From Xylaria sp. FL1777 (lineage: Eukaryota; Ascomycota; Sordariomycetes; Xylariales; Xylariaceae), in assembly GCA_022578965.1 (NCBI GenBank), contig MU400532.1, positions 1-64,000 on the forward strand: 64,000 nt of DNA, read 5' to 3'. This document shows positions 38,194 to 50,700 of the stretch, piece by piece; positions within the stretch are counted from its first letter, which is position 1, and each line of letters starts with the position of its first letter. The translations under genes and the position numbers were made by a program. Below the pieces are notes generated by a model. That model was given only the letters and a program-made list of their open reading frames with translations. It did no database searches and was not told the DNA's origin.

Positions 38194-41100
38194 TTTTTTA
38201 CTAAATAAATTATAAGCTAAAATAGCTAAGTTAAATCTTATGTTTTTATAAAAACTTTTCTTTTTTTTTTTACTACTTATATTTATTTATGTATATAGGT
38301 GTTCTTAAACCTTAGTAGGGTATTTTATTATTAGTATATTTAGCTTATGTTTTAACAAGAAAATAAATAAAAATAAAGCATAATTATTGCACTGTAAAAA
38401 TAACTATGCTGCTTTAAAGTTAATAATATACTGCAGCTTATTATTACGTATAATAAGTTGAAATTTATTAATAGGCCTAAAATAAAGCGATAAAAAGTTA
38501 TTTATTGCTTAGGCATTTAGTATATTTTAGTTTTTTTTGGTTTAAGTTTTAAAGCGAAATTAATTTAAAAAACTACGTAATTGCATATTACTTTGTGCTT
38601 TTATTTGCTGTTTTAAGTAAACCGATTCTGCAACGTTTTTTATTAGTGCTAAGCCTTTAGCTTTTTTAATAGCGCAAGCAATTTAAGCAGTTGTTGCTTT
38701 TTTATTGCTATTGCTTATAATTTTAATAGCTTTATAAGTAGTATAACTTTTATGTTTGTTATTTATATTTTATGTATGTTAATTGTTAAAATTATAATTG
38801 TTGCTTTTTAAGTTTTATTATTAGCATTCTTTTTATTTTTTATGCGTTAGGTGCTTACTTAAAATATAGCTATATATTGCTTGTATAAAGGCTATTAAAT
38901 TTGTTAAACCTTTAGCTAGTAATATGCTACTTATTAAAAAAAACTAAGCAAAATTACTAGCTATAAAGATATATAAAAAGCTACTAAATTGTTTTTTGTT
39001 TTTTATATTATAGTTTTTACGTATAGCTTTTTTAACTTAAAATAAAAGTTTAGCTAAAACTATGCTAATTTTATTAATAATAAAAACAAGCTTATTTTGC
39101 TATAGTTATATAGTACTTTTATTTCTTAATGTTAAACTTTGAAAAGTTTATTTATTGCGCACTTTAAACTTTATTGCTAAATATATTATAATGCTATTAA
39201 TATTTACTGCTGTGCTTTTAGTAAAAGCAGTAATTAATATTTTGTTTTTTTTTTTTAATTAAAAAAATATCTCATGTATAGCTTAAATAACAACGGATTT
39301 TCTAGTGCTGCTTTATCTTTTTAAAAAACTAATAATAGTAAGTAGTTTTAGTACATTTTTTTGTATTGTGTTAGCATTAAAGTTAAGCTTTTAGCATACA
39401 AGCAAAACTGCTTTACTTTGTTTTGTATTTAAACTTTTTTTTTGCATATATTATATAGCTAATAATGCAGTATTTTATTAAAGGAAAATATCTAATAAAA
39501 GCAGTATTGCTTTCAAAATTATTTAATGCTAATATTTAGAAATATTATTAGTTCTAGTTAAACTTAAAACTTAGTATTATAAACTTATTTCTTTTAACTA
39601 AGTTTTTATGGTTATATATGCAACTTAGCTTTTTTGAAATAATGTATTTATTTTTTTCTTTAATGTAGTTTTTTAAAGTTGCTAATTTAGGTTATACTAG
39701 TTGTATTAATGTAACGCTAATTTGTTTAGCTAATATAACATTATTACTATTTTTATTATTTTTTATTTAGTTAAGAATATTTGTTTAATTTTTAATAAAT
39801 ATATTAAAACGCGCATTTTTAATGTTTTTAACGTTTGCTTGCTAAATAAGTTGTTTAAAGTTATTTAATATATTAAGTAGCTTATTTACTTTTTTAAGTA
39901 ACTATTTAAACCAGTTAAAATTATAGCATAGAAAATATAAAGATTTCTTTGGCTAGTTTTTTTCCACGTTTATTAGTTGCTAATTATTATTAAATAATAA
40001 GTTATTGTTATTTATTAGATTAGCTTGTTGATTTTTTTATGCTTTAGCGTTTTTTGCTGCTTTTTTTTTTGACTTTTTTAGCTAATTTAGATTTTTGACT
40101 TTGAATAAAAGCCTGCTATTTAACTAAGCGTAATAATAATTTTAAAGTTTAAAAGCAAGCATTTTAATTAAAATACTAAAACAATGCTATAAAACAAATA
40201 ATAAAAGCTTTAGTATAGCGCCTTAATTTAAATCGTTTATATTTATACTGTTAATAGGTTATTTACTAAAAACTAGAATTTGCTTTTTATTAATAAGCTT
40301 TTAAATTATCTTTCTAAAAAAAAGAGTATTTTTGTTTATTAAAAAATAATGTAGTAATAATTCTTTTTTTAGTTTTTCTATAAAATAAAAGCTGCTTATA
40401 TAATTATATAAATATATGTTTTAAAGCATTGTTTCTTTATGCGCATAAACTTACATATAAAAAGAAACTTAACTCTTTTTGTTTAATAAGTTTAATAGTA
40501 ACTAAATAGCATTAAAACTAAGGCAGTTAATTATGCACTATAAAAAAACCTTTAGTACATAAGTATAAAAGTGGTTAAAGTTAACTGTAGCTTAGTTTTT
40601 TACAAATAAATAATAGTTTAGCATTTTAAGCAAATTAGCATAAACTTTAATAGCTAAAAGCTTTTAAACAATTGCTAGCTTATTAAAAAGCAAAGCTATA
40701 AACCTACAAAAAACTATATTAGCTTTATTATTTATTATAAAAGATAACATAATAAAATCGTTTTTTACTTTTTTTATGTTTTTTTTATAGGGTTGTTTTT
40801 ATTAATATTGCGCTATTTAATCTAGGATTTTTTTTGCAAATACTATAAATTTATAATGTTTAATTAGCGCTTTTGTTATATAATTTAGCACATAATATAT
40901 AATAGAAAAAGTTCAAGGGCGTTTTTATAGAAATATAAAGTTATAATTATATCGAAATATTAATGCTATAGTTAAATTAGTTTTATTAATACGCAAATAG
41001 TTCTTTTTAATCTTAATAAAGCTATTTTTAGTTATATGTGTTGCTTTTACTAACGTTTAAAAATAGCTAAATTAATAAGCTATTTTTTTATGTGGTTTTT

Positions 41101-43869
41101 TTTAACAAGTGTTTGTATAAGCGTAGCAGTTATTACAAGCGTTTAAAAAAGCATGCTGCTGTTTTATATATAACATTAATAATGTTTTATTAAACTAAAA
41201 ATGCTTTAATATATTTAAAACATTAATACAAGTAATAATATAGCTAACATTATTAACTAAATTGTTATTTAAATATTACTTTTTCTATTAGTATTCCAAA
41301 TTTTAATTATTTAGTAAGCATAGCGCACTTTGTTAAAAAAAAAATTTATATAGCTAATAATGCGCTTTTTTAAGCCTGGGATCTTATTAGTAGCTAGGTT
41401 ATTAGTTAGTTTATGCATTATAGTATTGCTAGCTAGCTATAACATTTTATGTAAATAGAAGCTTTTTTGACTATTGCTTTTTATTATACTATAATACGTA
41501 GCAATTTTACTAAATGCTTTAGCTTTTACTACGTTTTTAACAAACATGTTTATATATATTTAAAACATTTAAGCAGCAGCTATAAGATTTTAATATATAG
41601 TTTTAGCAAATTTAAGGCTTTATTAATTACTATTAAAGCTTACTTAGTACTTATTTAGTGCTTTAGCTTATACTAAGTTTTTAAAGAGCGCTATTTTAAA
41701 GATTACAAAGCTGCTTTAATTCTTAAGATTAATAGTAAACTAAATTATAAATAAGCTATATATAACAATTAGCAACTATAATTAACTTCTAAAAATATTT
41801 TTCTGTTTGCAGAAATAAAGCTATTTATACTTAATTAATTAGATATTCTTTAGTATAGTTTTAATATATAAATTGCTATAATATTTATAATAGCAAACAA
41901 AGCGCTTTTTAGTATTTAAATCTACTAAGCTTAAAAAGCAGCATGCTTTTTAAACTATAGCTTATGCGTTTTGTTTAACTAAAGCCTTTAAAATAAAAGT
42001 GCTATTATTTCAAATCTTATTATTTATAAGTAGAAATAAAAAGAAAAAATTTATTGCATAGCAACTTTTGTATTACAAAAAATAACACCGAACTTAAACG
42101 TTTTAGCTAATGCTAGTATTATAAGCATAAACGTTATTTTTAATAGCAAAAGCGTTTTTATGCTTTTTTTCCTTATATAAAAAAAAATATAAAAATGCTT
42201 TTAAGTAAAAATCTCTATTAAAGCAGTTAGTAAAGCTAGTATACTACTGTATCCTAAAATACTTTATACTATTAATTTTAGTAAAATTAATAATTTCTGC
42301 TATAAAATAAGCAGTATTAATACTACTTTTAAGTAAAGTAGCGCTGCAAAAACTTATGCTTAATATAGTTCTTTTAATTTTTAAAATAGTGTTCTTATTA
42401 ATATTAGTTCTTTAAATATTTTTGTTTTTATTAAATACTGCAAATATACTAAACTTTATTAGATTATTTTGTTTTATTAAGCTAAGCTATTACTACTGCT
42501 TAATGCTAAAAATATATTAAAAGCTTTATAGTTGCTTAATTAGTACACTAAAAATAAAGTTTTGGTTAGTTATATAGTTTGCTTAAGCAATGTTAAGATT
42601 TTTTTTAGCAGGAATATATATTTTATTTATTAATAATAATAGTATATTATTAACTAAAAAACTAGCTAACGCTGCATTATTAATAAGAATATTTGCATAT
42701 AATAAATTATTAACCTTTAATTAAGCTAAAGCATTTATAACTTATTAATAATGTATATATAATAAATCTTTAGTATTTTATAGTTTAGGCCTTATAGTAT
42801 TTATTTAAACAACTTAGATAATATTACGCAAACTAGAAACTGCGTAAAGTAAAGCAGTAGTAATACATAAAACATTTTGTTTTTAAACTGTAATTTGTTC
42901 TTTTAATTAGCAATAAGCATTTGCTAGTTATTTTTAATTTTTAGCATAAAACTTAATAATATATTCGTACGAAATATACAAAAAAATCAATTGTTTTTTT
43001 ATAAAACTAAAATAATGTAGCTTTTTAAAATATTAATAAAAATAACCCGTGTTAAAATAATTAACTATAGTATACTTTAGTATTTGCTTAGCGTTAATAA
43101 ATCTAATGCAAAATAAGCATATTTATATAAGCTGTTTTTTGGTTTTTATAGTACGTAAGAAATATAAGTAGCATTAAATAACCTTTGCAAAATTTTCGTT
43201 CTAGTTTAAATTAGTATTATTAACTTAGTTAACTTAGTGCATTAAATTATTACATAAATATTATTAGCAAACAACGCAAAAATTAAAGGAAAAATAAGTA
43301 TTACTTATAGCATTTTACGCGCGTTAAATAATTTTTGCTTAACAGTTAAATTAAACTAGTTTATACTAATTAAAACTAGTACTAAGTAATTTGCGATATT
43401 TGTACTTTTTTTTTATAGCGTTTATGTATTAAAGCAAAACTTTAGTTTTTTTATAAGCAACTTTAACAAAAGGTTATGCTATAAAATAGTTATTATATAA
43501 AACTTTACAAAAGAATTATTTTAGGACTAAATATACTAAGTTTTAATATTGTTTTACTTAGCATAATAATTGCTAATAATTTAGAGTTTCTTTGATTAAT
43601 ATTGTTTTTTAAGGCAAAATAAGATATTATATAATAATAAAGAGGTAAGTTTAGTAATAAAAAAGTTAAAGTTACATTAAACATTATTAATAAATTAAAC
43701 AAAAAGCAACTTTTAGCTGTAGGAAATAAAAATAGCGCAAAACATATTTGTTTTTATAGTTTAAAACTTGCAAACAAAACAGATTTATTTAATCGATTTT
43801 AAAGAATTAAATAACTAATAAGCTGCGCTACAGAATTAAAAATATTTAAAGTCTGCTTTTTTACATTAA

Positions 43870-45310
43870 TAATCTATGTACTAGCAAATCTAAAGGCATT
43901 AAAAACCTATATTTTGGGTAAACTGTTGTAAAAGTATCTGTAGATTATTATGTTGCAATAAATTATTAAACCAGAAAAAGTCCGGGGTTTAAACAACAAA
44001 AATGTTACAACTAGTTCTTTAGCAAAGCATTATGCTAGTTATATAAATAGTAATTAAGTTAATATTATATAATAAAAAAAAAAAACAGTTATATATTAAT
44101 TACTTCTATTAAAAATTAAGTGTAGTATAAACTATTTTTATATAGCATTTTTATGGTTTTTATTACTTGTAAAAAATACGCCAAGTTTAATAGTGCTAAT
44201 ACTTTAATTTAAAATAGCTACAATATAACATTAAACCAAATTTAAAAATGCAATAGCTATTTAAATCATGTTTAAATAGTTAAGCTATAAAATCTTAATA
44301 TTTAAGCAATAAACCCGAGGGTAAGCAATGTTTGGATTTAAACAAAAAAGCATTTGTTAGCGTAGTTCTGGATTTTTTTAGGAAACCTGGTTTAATCTAC
44401 GGCTTCATATGCTTTTATATCCGGAATGATTTATTAGCTGTTTATTGCTTTATAAAACCCTTTGTATTATATAGTAATACAAAGCATAAATGCATAAAGA
44501 TAAACAAGTTTTAATAAAACTATACTTTAACCTTTTTTAAATGTAAAATAACACTTATGTTTTTTTAACCTTACTATTAAAGTATTTAATATAAAATATA
44601 TAACTACTTAACAATATTTAAACAATAACAATTATTTATTTAAACTTTTTAAAATACTAGCTAAATAAAATTATTTATATTAATGTAGTTAATTATATAA
44701 CTAACTAATTATTGCTTAATTAAGTACAACATTTTACATAATTTTATTACTAATAATATATAAACAAAATAACTCTTGAAGCTATTTAATTAAACTTTAT
44801 ATTTTTTTTATGTTTTAATTATTATTGTAGCTTTTAAAGGCCTAACTTTAGTTACAAAAGAAGCTCGGAAAGTAAAACTATTTGTAATTCTTAATGCAGA
44901 TTTTTTAACCTAAATACTAGAATTAATCTAGTTTTAACCTGTTGTTTTTTTAAACCTAAAATCTACTAGATATGCTTTTAGTATTATAATAATATATGCT
45001 AATACTAATCCTATGCCTAAAATCCCTAAAGATAACATAGTTAATAGATTATATTTAGCATAGCATAGTTTTATAGCTTCTAAATCTCCTAAATTAAGGA
45101 AATAAAAAACAATAAAGAAGTGCCGATTTATTTTTAAACAATAAGTAAATAATAGGAAATTTAACGCTTTCTGTTTTATTATTACAATAAAACCACAAAA
45201 TAGCACGCGCTACTAAGTAAAATAAGGCTACAAAATAGCATATGTTACTAAATATAAGATTATAATATAGCACATGCTAACAATGCTTAACGTTTATAGT
45301 TAAATCTCCT
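43870..45310. other. Second RIP-poor patch with two short open frames
   Basis: Normal CpA/TpG, CC and GG steps return here (for example GTCCGGGGTTTAAAC at 43980, CCCGAGGGTAAGC near 44313). Two frames are open. 44332-44514 (+) starts with TTG, 60 codons, with ...LDFFRKPGLIYGFICFYIR. 44934-45206 (-) starts at a GTG just after an in-frame TAG, 90 codons, with a hydrophobic segment near its C-terminus (LLTMLSLGILGIGLVLAYII). Neither has a conventional ATG at its 5' end, and neither is recognised. The patch could be unique DNA between repeats, or the remains of an isolated gene with introns. Confidence 0.45.
44934..45206 (-). CDS. Possible membrane-protein fragment in RIP-poor patch
   Basis: 90 codons open on the minus strand, bounded upstream by a TAG two codons before the GTG at 45206. 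The translation is not simple AT-rich noise: it contains LNLGDLEAIKLCYAKYN, then a strongly hydrophobic run of about 20 residues consistent with one membrane span, then a basic tail ending RFKKTTG. The lack of an ATG suggests an internal exon or a fragment. It lies in a patch where RIP damage is light, so the frame could be genuine. No family recognised; confidence is low. Confidence 0.2.
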   Translation of the reverse strand: MLFCGFIVIIKQKALNFLLFTYCLKINRHFFIVFYFLNLGDLEAIKLCYAKYNLLTMLSLGILGIGLVLAYIIIILKAYLVDFRFKKTTG

Positions 45311-45438
45311 TAAAAAAAAAAAAAAGAATTAATGTTTCTTGTTTTATTGTTTTAATATACTTATATATTACTAGTGCTTAGTTTAATATTTAAAGGTTAA
45401 TTTTCTAGTAAAATAATATTATAAAATAGCACGCGCTA
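45201..45438. repeat. Four near-palindromic TAGCAYRYGCTA motifs
   Basis: TAGCACGCGCTA (45201-45212), TAGCATATGTTA (45236-45247), TAGCACATGCTA (45268-45279) and TAGCACGCGCTA (45427-45438). The last two are followed by related sequence (TAGTTAAATCT and CAGTTAAATCT), indicating a small duplication with a period of about 159 bp. Function unknown. Confidence 0.6.
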
Positions 45439-46188
45439 TTTATGCATTATGTTTGCAGTTAAATCTTAATTATATATTATATAATACTAAATCTATAGGT
45501 TTTAGTAAAAAAGAAGTTCTAAGGTTTATAAACCTATAAAAGCTATTACAACATATTTTTACACAGTAATAAATTTTACTAATAGTTTAATTTGCTTACT
45601 TTATATAGGCTTTTTAAATAGTAGTAGCATAAGTATTATTGCTTTGTTTTATTTCTTTTTGTTTTTTTTTTGTTTATTTTTGTTAGTTTTATTTTAGGTT
45701 ATAGTTTTCACCTTTTAGGTTAATTACTTTTTATATAATTGCATTATAGCATTTGTAAGTATTTATTGCTTAACTATACTTTTAAAGGTAGCTTAACATT
45801 ATATAACTAATTTTATAAATTTATATAAAGTGTTCTTAAAATAATTAATTGAGCTAATAACTAATAAACTAAACTATTATAAAGCCTTATTAATATATGC
45901 AGCAATCCTAATATTTAATAATAAATTAAACCTAGTTAAAAATGTTTATTTAATTTAAAACTAAAATGTTATAAGTAGCTTAATAATAGCTAATGCTTTA
46001 GCCTTATAAAAAGTAAAATATTATGCATAATTAGCACTTTTACTATAGTTTATATTTTAATTCTTTTTTAGCTGCCCAAAAATCTAAAGAAGTAGTTTAA
46101 TGTCCTTTTACTAAGGTTTATAAAATATTATTTCAAGGTTATAGCCTTTAAATTTTCTTAAAATCTATAGAACTAGTTTTACTAGTTT

Positions 46189-46193
46189 ATTTG
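46189..46193. other. Target-site duplication of copy B, left (ATTTG)
   Basis: The five bases directly outside the left LTR are ATTTG and the five directly outside the right LTR (53896-53900) are also ATTTG. Five-base duplications are usual for Ty3/Gypsy integrases. The match fixes both element ends to the base and shows the two LTRs belong to one insertion. Confidence 0.85.
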
Positions 46194-46687
46194 TATAACG
46201 GACCTATTATATATTAATATAACAGGTTTGCCTTTAGGGTCTTAATTTGTAAGTAATAATAAAATCTTTAACGGTAGTCCGTTAAGGAGGTTTTTAAAGT
46301 ACTCTTACTACTGTGTATTAATAGAAGTCTTAAAGGATTAAAAGTAATAAATGTATTAGTGCTTAGCAGTTATAAAAAATTAATAGCTAAAGAACTAAAA
46401 CTAAGTAAGTAACTAAATATAAAAAGTATATAATTATATAAACAAAGAAAAAGTAAAAAAAGTAATAACTTTTCTTAAATTATTGCAAGTTTAGTAAGCA
46501 TTAAATTATTATAAGCTTAGTAAGCTTTAAATTACTATAAGCTTAATAAGCTTTAAATTACCGTAAGCTTAGTAAGCTAAATAAGTTATTACGTAACTTT
46601 AGCTTTAGCTAGCATAAAAAGAGGTGCATAGTATATATAAAAGCATTAAGCTGCTTTAAAAGCTACTTCTGTGCTAATTTTATAATA
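46194..46687 (-). repeat. 3' LTR of chromovirus copy B (494 bp)
   Basis: On the + strand it runs from TATAACGGACC to GCTAATTTTATAATA. The terminal TGTTACA seen in copy A has become TATTATA by G-to-A and C-to-T changes. It carries the 26-bp subrepeats (46479-46582) and the 10-bp inverted repeat (46203-46226). The adjacent purine-rich tract on the minus strand (46688-46712) is the likely plus-strand primer. Confidence 0.9.
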
Positions 46688-47377
46688 TTATTCTTTTTTT
46701 TTTAGAATTATTGTTTTAATAATTTTTTGTAAGTATTCTTTTTTCCTTTTTTTTTTTGCATATTATAATATTAAAACGCATTAAAAAAACTAACTGCTTA
46801 TTTAAAACAAAGCAAAAACTTGTTTTTGCTTTTTTTATTAACTTTATTAGCTATAAAGTTATGCTTTACTTTTGCTGCTTTAATTAGTTACTAATATGCA
46901 AAATAACAAATAATATATTTTATTGTTTTAAATGCGTACGCGTTAATTACTTTTGCAATAAATCAGAAGTTCTAGTTAACTTAATTAATAACATAGTTTT
47001 TAAACATCGTTATCTTAAAAAAAAAAAAAAGCAAGCAAAGCAACAGTTATTTTTAGTTTAAAAAAAATTAAAACAAGCTTAAAATAGCTTTAACTTTGTT
47101 TTAAGCAAGTTAGCTTAGCTTTACACATAAAAATGTTTTTTAAAAGCAAAAAATGTTAAAATAGTTTAGCGAAAGCTTTAGTTCTTAAATAAACTAAACA
47201 AAATAAAGCGCATTAAAAAAAAACAAAAAGCGCTAATAAAAAAGCAGAAATAATAAAAAAAGCGGGCTAAAGCAACGCAAGCTGCTTTATTTAAGTTTAA
47301 TTAAAATTTCTTAAGCGTTTTTCTTAAGGTTAACTTTTTTTCTTTAGTTTTAAGCAATTAAAGTGTTAGCAATAAAA

Positions 47378-47517
47378 CTAATTTATAACTACTTTAGCAG
47401 TTTTTAAGTGTTTTTTAGGTTCTTAAATATTATTAGTATATAAGTATTTTTTTTATTTAATAAAATACTTTAGATTATTATTATTTTAACAGAAATTTAG
47501 TATATTTTTAACTTTAT
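47378..47517 (-). pseudogene. Chromodomain relic of copy B
   Basis: This is collinear with 2071-2210 of copy A on the opposite strand and reads YKVKNILN, then KYFIK-stop-KKYLYTNNI-stop-EPKKHLKTAK. Two stops fall on the expected conserved Trp positions. It confirms that the chromodomain belonged to the family and is not specific to one copy. Confidence 0.8.
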
Positions 47518-47959
47518 AAACGTTTTAATTTATTTTTATTTTTAGTTATATTTTAGCAAATATTTTAATAAGTACTAATTTTAGTAAAAAAATATAAAAA
47601 ATAAAGTAAATTTACATATTTTTTAGTAATAATAGTTTATAGTTAATAAATAAAATAACTTTTTTGATTTTAAAAAAGCTAAGTTTTTTAAATTCTAATT
47701 TATTGCTTAGTTGTTTTGTTTTAATTTAAGGAATATTAATGTTTGCATTTTGTTTTTGTTATAGCAAATAAACTTTGTTTTTTTTTTTAAAAGTTAGTTC
47801 TTTAGTTCGTTTTTTGTTATAATATATTAATATTTGTTATTATAAAAACTAAAAACATAATTATAGTTTAGCTTATAACGTTTTAATTTTTATTATAATA
47901 GTTTTTGCTTAAAGTACTATAGTTAAAATAACAAGTGCTTTTATTAATGTTTTTTTTTG

Positions 47960-48560
47960 TTTTTTAGTAGTTGCTTGCTGTTTATAAACAGCTTTATGCA
48001 AAAATATATTTATATTTTTGTTTATTAATATATTATATAAAATCTATACTATTAATAATAGTTTTACTTAATTGTTTTATTAATAGTTAATATAACTTTA
48101 TAAGTATTATTTTAGTATTTAGTTTAGTTTTTTTATTTGTTTATTTGTTTATAAGTAATAAACAATTAAAAACTTTAGTTTAATACTAATAAATTTAAAA
48201 AAGCTAGTTTTAAACTTAAAAATAAATAATTTATTTTAGTTTAAAATAATTTTTTTTAGTAGCTTATACTTATTTAAATATTAACGTATAAAGGCATATA
48301 TAAGTTGTTTAGCTGTTATATTTTCTTTAAACAGTAAAAAATAAGCATACTTAGTAAATCTATTAATAATAACTTATATTTTATTATATTATACTTTTAT
48401 AACTAAATTAATTAATAAAAGTAGTGCTATAATAAAATTTTAAGCAATAGTGTGCTATGTTTATTTAAGTATTTATATAAGTTATAATAGTTTATAAAGC
48501 TTATGTTAAGCTGTTTTAGCTTTATTATAAATATTATACTTTTTTATAATAAATTTAACC
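47960..48560 (-). pseudogene. Integrase relic of copy B, all catalytic residues lost
   Basis: Retroviral-type integrase: HHCC zinc domain followed by a DDE core. The two Cys of the zinc domain (complement of about 48520-48540) now read Tyr. In the core the first catalytic Asp is Asn (codon at 48437-48439), the second is Asn (48239-48241) and the Glu is Lys (48131-48133). The surrounding core is still readable: INRFTKYAYFL and KLFIFKFKTSFF. The same three changes occur in copy A at 1150, 1348 and 1456. Each is a G-to-A change on the coding strand, so the inactivation is explained by C-to-T on the template strand. Confidence 0.85.
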
Positions 48561-48924
48561 ATGTTTTATAGTTTTAAAAAGTTATATTTTTTTTATAATC
48601 GTTAGATTATTTTTATTGCTTTTTGGTGTTTATATAATAAGTGTTTATAAAATTCCTTAATAAACTTATTTTATAAAAATTTTAGTAAATAAACTTTATA
48701 TTTATATATTAGTTTGTTATTTATTAATTTTTTATGTTTTTATAGTTATACTAACTTTTTTAAGTTATAAGCTTGTTATAGCTATATATTTATAAGGTTT
48801 TTAAGTATAACTTTAATTTTTAAGCTTTTATTTTTTTAAAGATATAATACTTAAATGTTTTTTTTTAAAACTTTAAATTTTTTTTAACTTTGTTAACTAA
48901 GTATGTTTGCTTAAATGTTTTCTT

Positions 48925-49340
48925 TTTTCTTAATATAACATATTTTAAAGTTAAACTTAAAAAAAAAAACTATCTAATTTTTATATTATTTAATAATTTT
49001 TTATATAATTATAAATTTTGTTAAGTTTTAATAATTTAAATAGATTTTAATTAGCTTTATAGTTCTTGTAAAAAATAGTTTTTACTTTTTAAGTGCTATA
49101 ATAATTACAAGTAGTTTTTTGTTATATATAAAATATTATAATGCTACGTTTTGTAATGCTTTAAAGTAATAAACTACTAAGTGCTATTTTTTGTTGTTTT
49201 TTAGTTGTTTTAAAACTTTTGCAATTATATTATTTAAAGCATTTATTTTTAGCTTTTTTTTTTTTTATAAATTAGGTAGTTTAACTATAAAGTTAGAAAT
49301 AACTTTAAGTTTTAGTTTTTTAAAAGCTTTTTAGGCTTTC
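48925..49340 (-). pseudogene. RNase H relic of copy B
   Basis: Collinear with 250-665 of copy A; reads EVLKQLKNNK-like and YNKKLLVIIIALKK where copy A has YNKELLAIIIALKK. In an active element this domain removes the RNA strand during reverse transcription. Here a conserved acidic residue in the YNKELLAII block has become Lys, and Trp codons are stops. Confidence 0.8.
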
Positions 49341-49599
49341 TTTAAAATTAAGAAAAATTTTTCTTTGTATTTCTTTTTTATATATTTTATAAAGTAAAAT
49401 GCTATTTTTTTAAAGTTTTAAATCAATATTTAAACATAGTTTAAAAATTTTAATGCTTATTATATATTTATAATAGTAGCTAAGTTAAATATTTTCTAGT
49501 TTTGTACTATATTAATCTTTAATTATTAAATTTATATTTGTTTTAAAGTAATCATAAATCTTAAAAAGTTGATTTTTTATATATATTATATATACTTTT

Positions 49600-50700
49600 T
49601 TATATTAAGTTGTAATTTTGCTTATTTAAGTGTTTTTAATACTTAAGTTATATGTTTTTTATGTTTTTTTAGTGTTTTAAAGTAAATTAAAATATTATTT
49701 AAGTAAATAAACACAAATTTGTTTAAAAACTTCCATAAAATTATTATTATTATATATTAAAAGCTAGCTAATGCATTTTATAATTTTTATAGCATAACTA
49801 TATATTTATATAGTTTATATACTGTTTATATAATAGTTTTTTATTTTTTTTTTTTAGCTATTTTAATAGTATAATATTTATTTAAAATATTAATTGCTAT
49901 AAACTATTCTGCTTAACTAATGTTTTCTTTTATAGTTACTAATAAAATAAAAAAATATTTATTTGTAATAATAATTGCGTTTAATAATTAGTAATTAACT
50001 ATTATTTGCTATATTAGTTTTTTTTTTTTATTAATTAGTTATTTTTTATTTTTTATTTTAGGTATTAATATTATAGAATATTTAGCAAATAACTAAAACT
50101 TTCTTAAAAATCCTTTTATTAGGTTTTTTTAAATGTATTTTTATAAAGCGTTTGTTTTATTTAAGCTTATATAGTATACTTAATAAAGCTTTAGTTAATA
50201 TTTTTCTTTAATAAAAATATAGTAGTTTTATAAGCTATATTTAAAAAGTTCTTTTTTTTTTTTTTTTTTAAATAGTTTGTAAAATCTGTAATATACTTTT
50301 AGTATTCTATTCAAGATTTTTTTTGCGATTTTTCTAATTTTTTTGCTTTATTTTTTATTTTTCTAATTAATAGTTTTTGCTTTTTATCGGATTAAAAAGT
50401 TACTAGTTTTTAGCTATAGTATTTCTAAAATAATATTATAATTAAATATATTAGCAATATTTAATACAATTTATTTTTTGTGTTTTTATATAAATATATT
50501 AAAAAGTTTAGTTTTTTTAAGTATATAATTGTTATTATAGCTAAAAGTGCTTTTATTAAATCTTTTAATCTTTTAGAATTTTTGCTTATATTTTTAAAGA
50601 ATTTTATTTTATTTTGCTACTTTAAGTAAAATTATATTAGCTTATGCTTTTAAGTTAATTAAAGTGTTATACTTTTTTTTTTAATATATAAGTTTAACTT
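49600..50700 (-). pseudogene. Reverse transcriptase relic of copy B (YxDD now YLNN)
   Basis: The active-site region reads FVFIYLNNILIYFKTLKKHK on the minus strand; the four-residue catalytic box is at 49694-49705. In Ty3/Gypsy polymerases this box is Y-L-D-D, and both aspartates bind the metal ions, so this copy cannot polymerise. Upstream (about 49750-49820) a stretch resembling the N-A-x-x-x-F-Q palm motif is still visible (NALASFQYIINN). Further upstream, toward 50700, the fingers domain is too degraded for me to place individual motifs. Boundaries are therefore approximate. Confidence 0.8.

Larger units (their letters stand above)
30345..43869. other. RIP-degraded DNA, no gene recognised
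   Basis: Thirteen kilobases of AT-rich DNA. Open runs exist (36587-36784 +, 37906-38193 -, 41467-41658 +) but are short, and 36587-36784 is plain AT-rich hydrophobic noise. The run at 37906-38193 is described separately. A slightly less altered patch lies at about 41340-41480 (AAGCCTGGGATCTTATT), and another at 35940-36000 (TTCGGTGGGCTTACTAAACC). Microsatellites occur at 31818-31870 and 37202-37395. No transposon domain was recognised. Confidence 0.5.

Noticed and set aside
43505..43702. 65-codon minus-strand frame
   Set aside because: Short, Leu/Ile/Asn-rich chance frame with no distinguishing feature.
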